Origin: UBA4742 sp002403895
GTDB taxonomy: Bacteria > Actinomycetota > Acidimicrobiia > Acidimicrobiales > Acidimicrobilacustridaceae
DNA length: 64,000 nt
Assembly (NCBI GenBank): GCA_036823295.1
Contig: DAISGD010000004.1
Span: 1-64,000, forward strand
Direction: 5' to 3'
Below are positions 33,156 through 41,633 of the stretch, one piece after another; position 1 is the first letter of the stretch, and each line of letters opens with the position of its first letter. A program made the translations under genes and the position numbers. Under the pieces are notes generated by a model. The model was not told the DNA's origin, did no database searches, and was given only the letters and a program-made list of their open reading frames with translations.

Positions 33156-33185
33156 CTCCTGCGCCTCCGGGCCCGGGAGTTTTTT
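33156..33185 (+). terminator. leuA attenuator, intrinsic terminator
   Basis: CTCCTG (33156-33161) pairs with CGGGAG (33174-33179) including one G-T wobble. After a C-C mismatch, GCC (33163-33165) pairs with GGC (33170-33172) around the tetraloop TCCG. Six Ts follow directly (33180-33185), with more T-rich sequence to about 33208. It stands 55 bp before the leuA start and so can only act on leuA leader transcripts. Confidence 0.75.
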
Positions 33186-33240
33186 CGTTTTTCGACTTCT
33201 TCGTTTTTCGGACCCCCAACCCATCAGGACGTGAAACCCC

Positions 33241-34965
33241 GTGCCTCCCATGCCGGCTCGACCCAAGACCATGCCGTTCGATCGCTACCAGCCGTTCGTT
33301 CCCCTCGAGATGGCGGACCGCCACTGGCCGGATCGCAAGCTCACCAAGGCGCCAAAGTGGTGCTCGGTGGACCTGCGCGACGGCAACCAGGCACTTATCG
33401 ATCCCATGGATCCGGAGCGCAAGTGGCGGATGTTCAACACTCTGGTCGCCATGGGCTTCACCGAGATCGAGGTGGGCTTCCCGTCGGCCAGCCAGCCCGA
33501 CTTCGATTTCGTCCGCCAGCTCATCGAAGCGGATCTGATCCCCGACAACGTGACCATCCAGGTGCTGACCCAGTGCCGCCAGGATCTCATCGAGCGGACC
33601 TATGAGTGCCTGGTCGGGGCGCCCCGCGCCATCGTGCACTTTTACAACTCGACGTCCATCCTCCAGCGGCGGGTGGTGTTCGGGTCGGACAAAGACGGCA
33701 TCACCGCCATCGCCGTCAACGCCGCCAAACTGTGTCGCAAGCTGGAAGCCACTCTGCCCGGGACCGACGTCCGCTACGAGTACTCACCGGAGAGCTACAC
33801 CGGCACCGAGATCGAGTACGCGGTGGAGATCTGCGACGCGGTGGCCGAGGTGATCGAGCCCACGCCGGAGCGGCCCCTGGTCATGAACCTGCCGGCCACG
33901 GTCGAGATGTACAGCCCCAACATCTACGCCGACACCATCGAGTGGTTCCTGCGCACCGTCCGCAACCGGGAGTCCATCGTGTTGTCGCTGCATCCCCACA
34001 ATGACCGGGGGTGTGCGGTGGCCGCCGCCGAGCTGGGCGTGCTGGCCGGGGCCGATCGGGTGGAGGGCACCCTGTTCGGCAACGGCGAGCGCACCGGCAA
34101 CGTAGATCTCGTGACCCTGGCCATGAACCTGTTCAGCCAGGGCATCGATCCCGAGCTGGACATCTGCGACATCGATGCCCTGCGCCGGGTGGCCGAATAC
34201 TGCAACCGGCTGCCCGTGCACGAGCGCCATCCCTACGTGGGCGACCTGGTCTACACCGCCTTCTCCGGCTCGCATCAAGACGCCATCAAGAAGGGCTTCA
34301 CCGCTCTGTACGCCGACGCTGAGGCCGCCGGACGGGGCCGCGACTACGAGACGTGGGGGGTGCCCTACCTGCCCATCGACCCGGCCCATGTGGGTCGCAC
34401 CTACGAGGCGGTGATCCGGGTCAACAGCCAGTCGGGCAAGGGAGGCATCGCCTACATCATGGAATTCGAGCACGGCTTCGCCCTGCCCCGCCGGCTCCAG
34501 ATCGAGTTCTCCCGCCACATCCAGGCCGTCACCGAGGACACCGGTACCGAGATCAGCCCCACCGACCTGTGGACCGAGTTCACCACGAACTACCTGCCGG
34601 AGGACTCAGGGCTGACGCTACGCAGCTACGAGCTGACCATCGACGACGGCGACGTGTCGGAGGTGACCGCCCAGCTGGTGGTGGACGGCGAGCCCCGCAC
34701 CGTGGTCGGTCGGGGCAATGGCCCCATCGCCGCCTTCGTGGCCGGCCTGGCCGAGGGGTTTGGGGTCGAGCTCGACGTGGTGGACTACCACGAGCACTCG
34801 ATGGGCTCGGGCGCCGATGCGACCGCGGTGGCCTACGTGGAGACCATCGACCAAGAGGGCCTCACCCACTGGGGGGTGGGGTTGCATCCCAACATCATCA
34901 GCGCCTCGCTGCGGGCCGTGCTCGGCGCCGCCCACCTGGCCCGGCAGGACTCGATCACCGACTAG
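33241..34965 (+). CDS. leuA: 2-isopropylmalate synthase
   Basis: A 574-residue enzyme for the first committed step of leucine synthesis (acetyl-CoA plus 2-ketoisovalerate). WCSVDLRDGNQALIDPM carries the metal-binding Asp and the catalytic Arg. GFPSASQPDFDF and SLHPHNDRGCAVAAAELG (His-x-His metal site) with GNGERTGNVDLVTL define the barrel. The C-terminal 130 residues or so form the regulatory leucine-binding domain (SMGSGADATAVAYVE). The length fits the long, M. tuberculosis-like class with an N-terminal extension. Start is GTG 33241, with ATG 33250 an alternative. It lies under a leucine-codon attenuator. The 3' end overlaps the convergent MATE gene by 11 bp. Confidence 0.96.
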   Translation: MPPMPARPKTMPFDRYQPFVPLEMADRHWPDRKLTKAPKWCSVDLRDGNQALIDPMDPERKWRMFNTLVAMGFTEIEVGFPSASQPDFDFVRQLIEADLIPDNVTIQVLTQCRQDLIERTYECLVGAPRAIVHFYNSTSILQRRVVFGSDKDGITAIAVNAAKLCRKLEATLPGTDVRYEYSPESYTGTEIEYAVEICDAVAEVIEPTPERPLVMNLPATVEMYSPNIYADTIEWFLRTVRNRESIVLSLHPHNDRGCAVAAAELGVLAGADRVEGTLFGNGERTGNVDLVTLAMNLFSQGIDPELDICDIDALRRVAEYCNRLPVHERHPYVGDLVYTAFSGSHQDAIKKGFTALYADAEAAGRGRDYETWGVPYLPIDPAHVGRTYEAVIRVNSQSGKGGIAYIMEFEHGFALPRRLQIEFSRHIQAVTEDTGTEISPTDLWTEFTTNYLPEDSGLTLRSYELTIDDGDVSEVTAQLVVDGEPRTVVGRGNGPIAAFVAGLAEGFGVELDVVDYHEHSMGSGADATAVAYVETIDQEGLTHWGVGLHPNIISASLRAVLGAAHLARQDSITD

Positions 34966-36301
34966 CACCGGTGACGGCCCAGCCGGTCCCCATCCAGCGC
35001 CAGCCCAACGTGACGAGCCTGACGGCCATGAACACCGTCAAGGCCGCCCACAGCCAGCCGATGCCGGCGCCGAGGGCCAGGACTGCCAGCGCGCACGGCA
35101 CGAAGGCGACGAACGAGATGGCCATGGCCCGGGCCAGGAAGCGCAGATCGCCGGCGCCGATGAGGAGCCCGTCGAGCACGAACACGGCGCCGTTCAGCGG
35201 CTGGGTGACGGCCACGAACACCAACAGGAAGCCGCAGACCTCGATGACCGCCGGGTCGGAGGTGAAGATCCGGGGCGCCACCAAATGCAGGGCCAGGGTG
35301 ACCAGCCCCAGCGCCACGCCGGCGCCGACGCCCCACTCGAGCATCCGACGCCCGGAGCGGCGGGCCGAGGCCACGTCCCCGGCACCCAGGTAGCGGCCGA
35401 TCAGCGCCTGGCCGGCAATGGCCACCGCGTCGAGGGCGAGGGCCAGGAAGCTCCAGATCTCGAAGGCGATCTGGTGGGCGGCCAGGGCCACGGTGCCGAT
35501 CCGGGTGGCCACGGCGGTGGCCACCAGCAGCGAGCCCCGCAGGGCGGCCGTTCGCACGAACAGGTCACGGCCGACGACGGCCAGCCGGCCCAGGGTGGCG
35601 CCGTGGGGCAGGAGCCGGACCTGGTGTTGGCGCACGGCCCGGTGCACCCACCAGATGTACAAGGCGGCGGAGCCGATCTGGGCCAGCACCGTCGACAGGG
35701 CCGACGCGCCGAGCCCGTATCCGAACCCGTAGATGAGCACCAGCTCGAGCACCAGGTTGCCCACCGCCGAGGCGACGGCCACCACCAAGGGCGTGGTCGT
35801 GTCCTGCAGGCCGCGTAGGTACCCGGTGCCGGCCAGCACGATGAGCGTGGCCGGCACCCCGAACAGGCTGACGCGCAGATAGACCAGGGCGTAGTCGCGC
35901 ACCGCGCCGGTGGCACCCAGTACGGCCACGAGCGGCCCGGAGAAGATGAGGCCGACGACGATGAGCACGAGGCCCACCGCGAAGGCCAGCCACATGCCCT
36001 GTACCGCCTCGTGGGCGGCGTCACCCGGTCGCTCGGCCCCGAGTAGGCGCGCCACCGAGGCGGTGGTGCCGTAGGCCAAGAAGATGAACAGGGAGTAGCC
36101 GATCAACAAGATGCTGCTGGCCACGGCCAGGCCGGCGAGCTGGTCGGTGCCGAGATGACCGACCACCGCGGTGTCGGTGAGGATGTAGATGGGCTCGGCC
36201 ACCAGGGCGCCGAGGGCCGGTAGCGCCAGGCGGAGGATCTCCCGGTCGTGGGGATCGCGCCGGAACGGTGAACGGGACGCCCCGGCGCCCGGCTCGGTCA
36301 G
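34955..36301 (-). CDS. MATE family efflux transporter
   Basis: A 448-residue, about 12-helix transporter of the MATE/DinF branch, exporting drugs or metabolites with Na+ or H+ gradients. DREILRLALPALGALVAEPIYILTDTAVVGHLGT is split between helix 1 and the conserved loop, and GTTASVARLLGAERPG and LDGLLIGAGDLRFL are other family marks. No ATG or GTG suits the N-terminus. A CTG at 36301 overlapping the upstream TGA gives MTEPGAGASRSPF, consistent with the 4-bp overlaps of the rest of the operon, so a rare CTG start is proposed. It is last in a five-gene operon after two ABC exporter pairs. Confidence 0.85.
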   Translation of the reverse strand: MTEPGAGASRSPFRRDPHDREILRLALPALGALVAEPIYILTDTAVVGHLGTDQLAGLAVASSILLIGYSLFIFLAYGTTASVARLLGAERPGDAAHEAVQGMWLAFAVGLVLIVVGLIFSGPLVAVLGATGAVRDYALVYLRVSLFGVPATLIVLAGTGYLRGLQDTTTPLVVAVASAVGNLVLELVLIYGFGYGLGASALSTVLAQIGSAALYIWWVHRAVRQHQVRLLPHGATLGRLAVVGRDLFVRTAALRGSLLVATAVATRIGTVALAAHQIAFEIWSFLALALDAVAIAGQALIGRYLGAGDVASARRSGRRMLEWGVGAGVALGLVTLALHLVAPRIFTSDPAVIEVCGFLLVFVAVTQPLNGAVFVLDGLLIGAGDLRFLARAMAISFVAFVPCALAVLALGAGIGWLWAALTVFMAVRLVTLGWRWMGTGWAVTGASR

Positions 36302-37056
36302 GCCACGTCCTGGCGGGAGAGGCGCCGGGTGGCGTAGGCCAGGGCCACCAACGCCACCGCCACGGGCACCAGCCAGCGCCACGGCGAAGCGATGTCGGTG
36401 ACACGGAATGTCTCGCCGGTGATGTGGGACAGGACCGAGCGCGCGTAGGTGCGCACCGCCAGGCGTGAGGCGGTGTTGTTCCCGGTGGCGACGAAGCCCT
36501 CCCACACGAAGATGTAGAGCAAGCCCCACACCGTGGCCCGCTTGACCCGTAGGCCCAGGGCCACGAATAGCCCGATGTAGGCCACCATCGAAACGGTCAC
36601 GCCGGCCACCGTGCCGACCACCAGGGAGCGCCCGCCACCAGTCAGCGCGGCGCTGATCACGAGCGGGATGGTGACGATGGGCCAGGTCACGGTGAACGAA
36701 GCGAGGGCGGCGGCGGCCACGATCTTGGCCCGGGCAACGGGGCGGAGCCAGAGATAGACGAGGGTGCCGTCCTCGTTGGGGTCACCCAGCGAGGCCGAGG
36801 CGAACACCAGCGTGGCCACCGGCACCAGCAGGGAGAGGCCGAAGCCGTTGATGAACCGCGTGCCCTGGCGCAGCGCGTCGTGCAGGTGGGCGTGGCCGAT
36901 GGCGAAGCCGACGAACACGCTGACCAGGCCGAGGGCGCTGAGCCCGATCACCCGGGTCCGGGTCACCTGGCTGGTCAGCATGAGCCGGTACAGGCTCATG
37001 ACCGCCCCCGGAGTGCGGGGGGTGGGATGGCGGCGGGGGGCGCGGATTTCGGTCAT
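36298..37056 (-). CDS. ABC-2 type transporter permease
   Basis: A 252-residue membrane subunit with six hydrophobic segments (GLSALGLVSVFVGFAIG, GLSLLVPVATLVFASASLG, AAALASFTVTWPIVTIPLV, VAGVTVSMVAYIGLFVALG and others) and the family segment LGDPNEDGTLVYLWLRPVARAKIV. It pairs with the ATPase encoded just upstream: ATG 37056 overlaps that gene's stop by 4 bp. It is the second permease of the operon. The substrate is unknown; ABC-2 systems usually export lipids, peptides, polysaccharides or drugs. Confidence 0.85.
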   Translation of the reverse strand: MTEIRAPRRHPTPRTPGAVMSLYRLMLTSQVTRTRVIGLSALGLVSVFVGFAIGHAHLHDALRQGTRFINGFGLSLLVPVATLVFASASLGDPNEDGTLVYLWLRPVARAKIVAAAALASFTVTWPIVTIPLVISAALTGGGRSLVVGTVAGVTVSMVAYIGLFVALGLRVKRATVWGLLYIFVWEGFVATGNNTASRLAVRTYARSVLSHITGETFRVTDIASPWRWLVPVAVALVALAYATRRLSRQDVA

Positions 37057-37979
37057 CGGCCCACCAGGTAACGAAAGACGCTCTCGAGGTCGTCGTCGAG
37101 CGGGGTGACTTCCCACAGGTGGGCGTCACTGCGTTGGGCGGCGGCGGCCACGCAGCGGCGGAAGCGGGCCACCTGGTCGGTGTCCACGATGACGGTGTCG
37201 GCGCCCTCGAGCCGCACGGCCAGGGCGGCCTCAGCGTCGAGCAACGCGGTGGCCAGCACCCGGGGCCGGTCGCTGCGGACCCGCACCCGGTGGGGGCGGT
37301 CGTCCATCAGCTCGCGGATGGCATGGAAGTCGCCTTCGGCGGCGAGGCGGCCCTGCACCATGACCAGCACCCGGGAGCCGAACCGCTCCACCTCGTCGAG
37401 CACGTGGCTGGACACGATGACGCAGCGGCCATCCTCGCCGAGGCGCTGGAACAGGTTGATCATATGCAGGCGCTGGCGGGGGTCGAGGCCGGTCAGGGGT
37501 TCGTCGAGGACGATCACGTGGGGCTGGTGCACGATGGCCTGAGCCACCTTGACCCGCTGGCGCATGCCCTTGGAATAGGTGGAGGTGGGACGGCGGTCGG
37601 CGGGATCCAACTCGACCACGCCGAGGGCGAGGGCGGCCGCCCCGTCGGGGTGACCGAGGCCATGGAGCACGGCGGCGAGACGCACGAACTCGAAGGCGGT
37701 CAGCGTCTCGAAGGTGACCTCCTGTTGGGGCACCAGCCCGATGTGGCGGGCCAGGCCCAGGTCGCGCCGGGGGTCCCCACCGAGGACGCGCACGGTGCCG
37801 CGTGCCGGTCCGGTCAGCCCACACAGCATCCGCAGAATCGTTGACTTGCCGGCCCCGTTGGGGCCCAACAGGGCGGTCACGCCGGGCCCCACCTCGAACG
37901 AGATGTCGGAAACGGCGACGAGGTCGCCGAACCATTTGGAGACGCCGTCGACCTCGATCATGGGCTCGATCGTGGTCAT
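37053..37979 (-). CDS. ABC transporter ATP-binding protein
   Basis: A 308-residue ATPase subunit. Walker A is ALLGPNGAGKSTILRML, the Q-loop is in IGLVPQQEVTF, the signature is TYSKGMRQRVKVAQAI (SKGMRQR form), Walker B is VIVLDEPLTGLDP, and the switch His is in CVIVSSHVLDEVERFG. The C-terminal 90 residues are an extra regulatory-type domain common in ABC-2 exporters. It starts at ATG 37979, overlapping the first permease gene by 4 bp, and is overlapped in turn by the second permease gene. Confidence 0.93.
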   Translation of the reverse strand: MTTIEPMIEVDGVSKWFGDLVAVSDISFEVGPGVTALLGPNGAGKSTILRMLCGLTGPARGTVRVLGGDPRRDLGLARHIGLVPQQEVTFETLTAFEFVRLAAVLHGLGHPDGAAALALGVVELDPADRRPTSTYSKGMRQRVKVAQAIVHQPHVIVLDEPLTGLDPRQRLHMINLFQRLGEDGRCVIVSSHVLDEVERFGSRVLVMVQGRLAAEGDFHAIRELMDDRPHRVRVRSDRPRVLATALLDAEAALAVRLEGADTVIVDTDQVARFRRCVAAAAQRSDAHLWEVTPLDDDLESVFRYLVGR

Positions 37980-38911
37980 CGCGTCACCCGGATGCGCTGG
38001 TAGCGGGTCCGCACGAACAGGGCGCAAAGCGCAGTGAAGACGAGGTAGGCGATGACGAGCGAGCTCGTGGGAACGGAGGCCGAGCTCGACCAGATCTTGC
38101 CCGCTGGTTCGCCGAAGAGGCGGGCCACCAGCTCGATGGGGAGGTAGGGCAGGTTGAACACGAACAGCGTCTTGGACCCACCGGCGTTGATGAGGGCCTC
38201 GGTCACCACGATGGAGCCGAGGCTGATCAGGATGAAGGCGGCTGAGGCGGCGGCCCGACGGGTGGTGGTGCTGGCGATGGCCAGGGTCATGGCCAGTGGC
38301 AGCACGGCCGCGATGATGCCGGCCACCACGACCCGCCACGCCACGGCCACGAAGCCCCCGACGCCGTCGGGCCCGACGCCGGCGATGGTGCGGGCGATGA
38401 GCATGAACAGCGGGGGACCGAGGGTGACGATGGACAACACGAAGCCCACCGCCGCGGCCTTGGCCACCAGGTAGGTGTCACGGCGTAGCGGGGAGGCCAG
38501 GTAGAGCCCGATCATGCCGGTCCGGCGGTCGGTGCACAGCACCTCGGGGGCGCTGAAGGCGGCAAACACCTCGATGGCGGCCCAGATGAACAGGTAGTAC
38601 TCGCCGTAGGAGGGGAGGACGTCATTGATGTCGACGCCTTCGGTGGCGAAGCGGTCCTTCAACAAGACCGCCACGCCGACGAACACGATGGCCGGCACGT
38701 AGGCGAAGAAGATGGTGAGGAAGGGCAGGACCTTGGTCCACACGTTGCGCTTGAGGCCGAGGACGCGCTGCACGCTGTGACGGATGAGGCTGCGCATGGC
38801 CCCGCGGGCCCCCCGCCGCGGTCCCTCGTAGGGGCGGTAGCCGCGGTCGAGGATGCGAGCGGTGCCCGGGGCGCTCAAATCAGTCGTGGGATCGGTTGTG
38901 GGGTTTGTCAC
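37976..38911 (-). CDS. ABC-2 type transporter permease
   Basis: A 311-residue membrane subunit. A hydrophilic N-terminus contains RILDRGYRPYEGPRRG, a motif I associate with actinobacterial ABC-2 permeases. About six membrane segments follow (FLTIFFAYVPAIVFVGVAVL, AAAVGFVLSIVTLGPPLFML, VVVAGIIAAVLPLAMTLA, ASAAFILISLGSIVVTEAL, LVIAYLVFTALCALFV). VLCTDRRTGMIGLYLASPLRR is the cytoplasmic coupling region. It starts at GTG 38911, overlapping the stop of the first ATPase gene (GTGA). It is probably the partner of one or both ATPases of the operon. Confidence 0.87.
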   Translation of the reverse strand: MTNPTTDPTTDLSAPGTARILDRGYRPYEGPRRGARGAMRSLIRHSVQRVLGLKRNVWTKVLPFLTIFFAYVPAIVFVGVAVLLKDRFATEGVDINDVLPSYGEYYLFIWAAIEVFAAFSAPEVLCTDRRTGMIGLYLASPLRRDTYLVAKAAAVGFVLSIVTLGPPLFMLIARTIAGVGPDGVGGFVAVAWRVVVAGIIAAVLPLAMTLAIASTTTRRAAASAAFILISLGSIVVTEALINAGGSKTLFVFNLPYLPIELVARLFGEPAGKIWSSSASVPTSSLVIAYLVFTALCALFVRTRYQRIRVTR

Positions 38912-39849
38912 GTGCCCACCTCCAGGAACACATCCTCCAGGCTCACGGTTCGATCGGTGAGTCGGCGCAGGCCGGCCCCGCTGGTGACGAGGGCGTCGCG
39001 CACGACGTCGTAGAGGTCCAGGTCGCCGCCCGTCGGGCGGGTCACCACCACTCGCATGCCGGCTACCGCCACCTCGAGCTGGCGGCCTCGCAGCACGGTG
39101 GCCAGCTCGTCGGGCCGGCTGTCGACCTCGATGAGCAACCCCCGGTCGGCGCCGGTGAGCTGGTCGATGGGGCCGGAGGCCACCACCTGGCCACCGGCCA
39201 GGATGATGGCCGAGTCGCACACCCGCTCGACTTCTTCCAGCAGGTGCGACGACAAGATGATGTCGATGCCGAACTCGGTGCCGATCCGGCGGATCAGGGC
39301 CAGCATGTCGTCGCGCTGGACGGGGTCGAGGCCGTCGGTGGGCTCGTCGAGCAGCACCAGGTGGGGATCGTGGGCGATGGCCTGGGCCAGCTTCACCCGC
39401 TGGCGCTGGCCAGTCGACATGGTGCCGAGGGCGCGGAAGCGTTCCTCGCCCAGGCCCACCTGCCACAGGGCGTCGCTGGCCCGGCCGGTGGCCTCACGGA
39501 ACGGCAGCCCGTGCACCTCGGCGATGTGGCGCACGAGGTCCTGGGCGGTGGTGTCCGGCGGCAGGGTGTGGTGCTCGGGGGAGTAGCCCACCCGCTCACG
39601 TACCGTGGCCCCCGCCTTCACCGGGTCGAGCCCGAGCACCTGCAGGCTGCCCTGGTTGGGCCGGTGCAGCCCCAGCACCATGCCCAACATGGTGGTCTTG
39701 CCCGCCCCGTTGCTGCCCAGCAGGCCGGTGATGCCCGGGCGCACGGTGAACGAGGCGCCGCTGAGCACCGGGGTGGAGCCCCACCGCTTGACCAGGCCTG
39801 TCCCTACGACGATCCCGTCTCCGGTTCCGGTATCGCTGTGGTGGGTCAT
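38908..39849 (-). CDS. ABC transporter ATP-binding protein
   Basis: A 313-residue ATPase subunit and first gene of the five-gene operon. Walker A is GLLGSNGAGKTTMLGMVLG, the Q-loop region VGYSPEHHTLP has the Gln replaced (YSPEHH), the signature is TMSTGQRQRVKLAQAIAH, Walker B is LVLLDEPTDGLDP and the switch is IILSSHLLEEVERV. The Q-loop Glu/His variant is seen in some ABC-2 ATPases. ATG 39849 is divergent from ilvD with 27 bp between starts, and a TACGCT box on this strand lies 9 nt upstream. Confidence 0.93.
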   Translation of the reverse strand: MTHHSDTGTGDGIVVGTGLVKRWGSTPVLSGASFTVRPGITGLLGSNGAGKTTMLGMVLGLHRPNQGSLQVLGLDPVKAGATVRERVGYSPEHHTLPPDTTAQDLVRHIAEVHGLPFREATGRASDALWQVGLGEERFRALGTMSTGQRQRVKLAQAIAHDPHLVLLDEPTDGLDPVQRDDMLALIRRIGTEFGIDIILSSHLLEEVERVCDSAIILAGGQVVASGPIDQLTGADRGLLIEVDSRPDELATVLRGRQLEVAVAGMRVVVTRPTGGDLDLYDVVRDALVTSGAGLRRLTDRTVSLEDVFLEVGT

Positions 39850-39858
39850 CGCCGCCCG

Positions 39859-39868
39859 AGCGTAACCT
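39859..39868. promoter_or_regulatory. Overlapping divergent -10 boxes (ABC operon / ilvD)
   Basis: Minus-strand TACGCT (39864-39859) lies 9 nt before ATG 39849 and plus-strand TAACCT (39863-39868) lies 8 nt before ATG 39877. They share the central TA, so RNA polymerase can probably serve only one gene at a time. Only 27 bp separate the two start codons. Confidence 0.45.
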
Positions 39869-39876
39869 CTGACCCC

Positions 39877-41583
39877 ATGAGCAACGGCCACGATGTCCCC
39901 ACCGCTTCCAACCCCATGAAGCCCCGTTCCTTCGAGGTCACCGACGGGTTCGAACGGGCCCCGGCCCGGGCGATGCTGCGGGCGGTGGGGATGACCGACG
40001 ACGACTGGGACAAGCCCCAAATCGGAGTGGCCTCGTCGTGGAACGAGGTGACCCCGTGCAATCTCCCCCTGGACCGGCTGGCCAAGCGGGCCAAGGAGGG
40101 GGTGCGGGCGGCGGGCGGGTTCCCGTTCGAGTTCAACACCATCGCCGTGAGCGACGGCATCTCCATGGGTCACGAGGGCATGCGCGCTTCGCTGGTGAGC
40201 CGTGAGGTGATCGCCGATTCGGTCGAGACGGTGATGCACGCCGAGCGCTTCGATGGTCTGGTGACCTTCGCCGGCTGCGACAAGTCCCTTCCCGGCATGC
40301 TCATGGCCGCCGCCCGGCTCAACCTGCCGGCGGTGTTCCTCTACGGCGGGTCGATCCTGCCCGGCCAGCGCAACGGGGTGGCCCTCGACATCGTCAGCGT
40401 GTTTGAGGCGGTCGGGGCGTGCGCGGCAGGCACCCTGACCGAGAACGAACTGGGCGAGATCGAGATGGCAGCGTGCCCCACCGAGGGGAGCTGCGCCGGC
40501 ATGTTCACGGCCAACACCATGGCGTCGGTGGGCGAGGCGCTGGGCATGTCCCTGCCCGGCTCGGCATCGGCTCCGGCCGTTGATCGACGCCGTGACGACT
40601 TCGCCTACGCCTCCGGCCAGGCCGTGATCCGGATGCTGGAGATGGGATTGCGGCCCCGCCAGATCATGACCAAGGACGCGTTCGAGAACGCCATCGCGGT
40701 GGTCATGGCCCTGGGCGGCTCGACCAACGCGGTGTTGCACCTGTTGGCCATCGCCAACGAGGCCCGGGTCGACCTGCGACTGGACGATTTCAACGCGGTG
40801 GCCAAGCGGGTGCCCCACATCGCCGACACCAAGCCCCACGGCAGATACCACATGATCGACATCGATCGCATCGGCGGCATCCCGGTGGTCATGCTCGAGT
40901 TGCTCGACGCTGGGCTGTTGCACGGCGACTGCCTGACCGTGACCGGAAAGACGGTGGCGGAGAACCTGGCCGACCTCGATCCGCCCCGACCCGACGGCGA
41001 CGTGATCCACGCGCTGGACGATCCCATCCACGCCGTCGGCGGCATCGCCGTGCTCACCGGTTCGATGGCCCCCAAGGGCTCGGTGGTGAAGGTGGCGGGC
41101 CTCGACATCGACCGCTTCGAGGGGGTGGCCCGCGTGTTCGACGGCGAGGACGGCGCCATGGAGGCGATCCTGGCCGGCACGATCAACGCCGGGGACGTGG
41201 TGGTCATCCGCTACGAAGGGCCCAAGGGAGGCCCCGGCATGCGGGAGATGTTGGCCGTCACCGGCGCCATGAAGGGTGCGGGGCGGGGAGCTGACGCGGC
41301 GTTGATCACCGACGGTCGCTTCTCAGGCGGGACCCATGGGTTCTGCATCGGCCACGTGGCCCCCGAAGCCGTGGACGGTGGGCCGATCGCCTTCGTGGCG
41401 GAAGGCGACCGCATCGTGATCGATGTGGTGAATCACACCATCGACCTCCTGGTCGACGAGTCCGAGCTGGCGGCCCGCCGGGCCGACTGGAAGCTGCCCC
41501 CGCCCCGCTACACCGCCGGGGTGCTGGCCAAATACGCGGCACTGGCCCAGGGCGCCGAGCGCGGCGCCATCACCGAAGCCTGA
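39877..41583 (+). CDS. ilvD: Dihydroxy-acid dehydratase
   Basis: A 568-residue Fe-S dehydratase common to valine, leucine and isoleucine synthesis. Cluster-binding cysteines lie in TFAGCDKSLPGM and AACPTEGSCAGMFTANTM, with a further one in TPCNLPLDRLA. ALGGSTNAVLHLLAIA is the family signature. The C-terminal domain contains ITDGRFSGGTHGFCIGHVAPEA, with the Ser expected to act as base. Length is normal. It stands alone, separated from ilvBNC by the sigma factor and Tad-like genes. No attenuator was found; the short spacing to the -10 box suggests a leaderless mRNA. Confidence 0.97.
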   Translation: MSNGHDVPTASNPMKPRSFEVTDGFERAPARAMLRAVGMTDDDWDKPQIGVASSWNEVTPCNLPLDRLAKRAKEGVRAAGGFPFEFNTIAVSDGISMGHEGMRASLVSREVIADSVETVMHAERFDGLVTFAGCDKSLPGMLMAAARLNLPAVFLYGGSILPGQRNGVALDIVSVFEAVGACAAGTLTENELGEIEMAACPTEGSCAGMFTANTMASVGEALGMSLPGSASAPAVDRRRDDFAYASGQAVIRMLEMGLRPRQIMTKDAFENAIAVVMALGGSTNAVLHLLAIANEARVDLRLDDFNAVAKRVPHIADTKPHGRYHMIDIDRIGGIPVVMLELLDAGLLHGDCLTVTGKTVAENLADLDPPRPDGDVIHALDDPIHAVGGIAVLTGSMAPKGSVVKVAGLDIDRFEGVARVFDGEDGAMEAILAGTINAGDVVVIRYEGPKGGPGMREMLAVTGAMKGAGRGADAALITDGRFSGGTHGFCIGHVAPEAVDGGPIAFVAEGDRIVIDVVNHTIDLLVDESELAARRADWKLPPPRYTAGVLAKYAALAQGAERGAITEA

Positions 41584-41633
41584 TTCGAAGCCCGTTTTTT
41601 CCTTTTCTCGCGGCCGGGTTGTGCCGATGAGAG

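Noticed and set aside
38896..39876. Possible long N-terminal extension of ilvD
   Set aside because: The extension is the antisense of an ABC ATPase; DHAD alignment starts at ATG 39877, which also has a promoter-like box.
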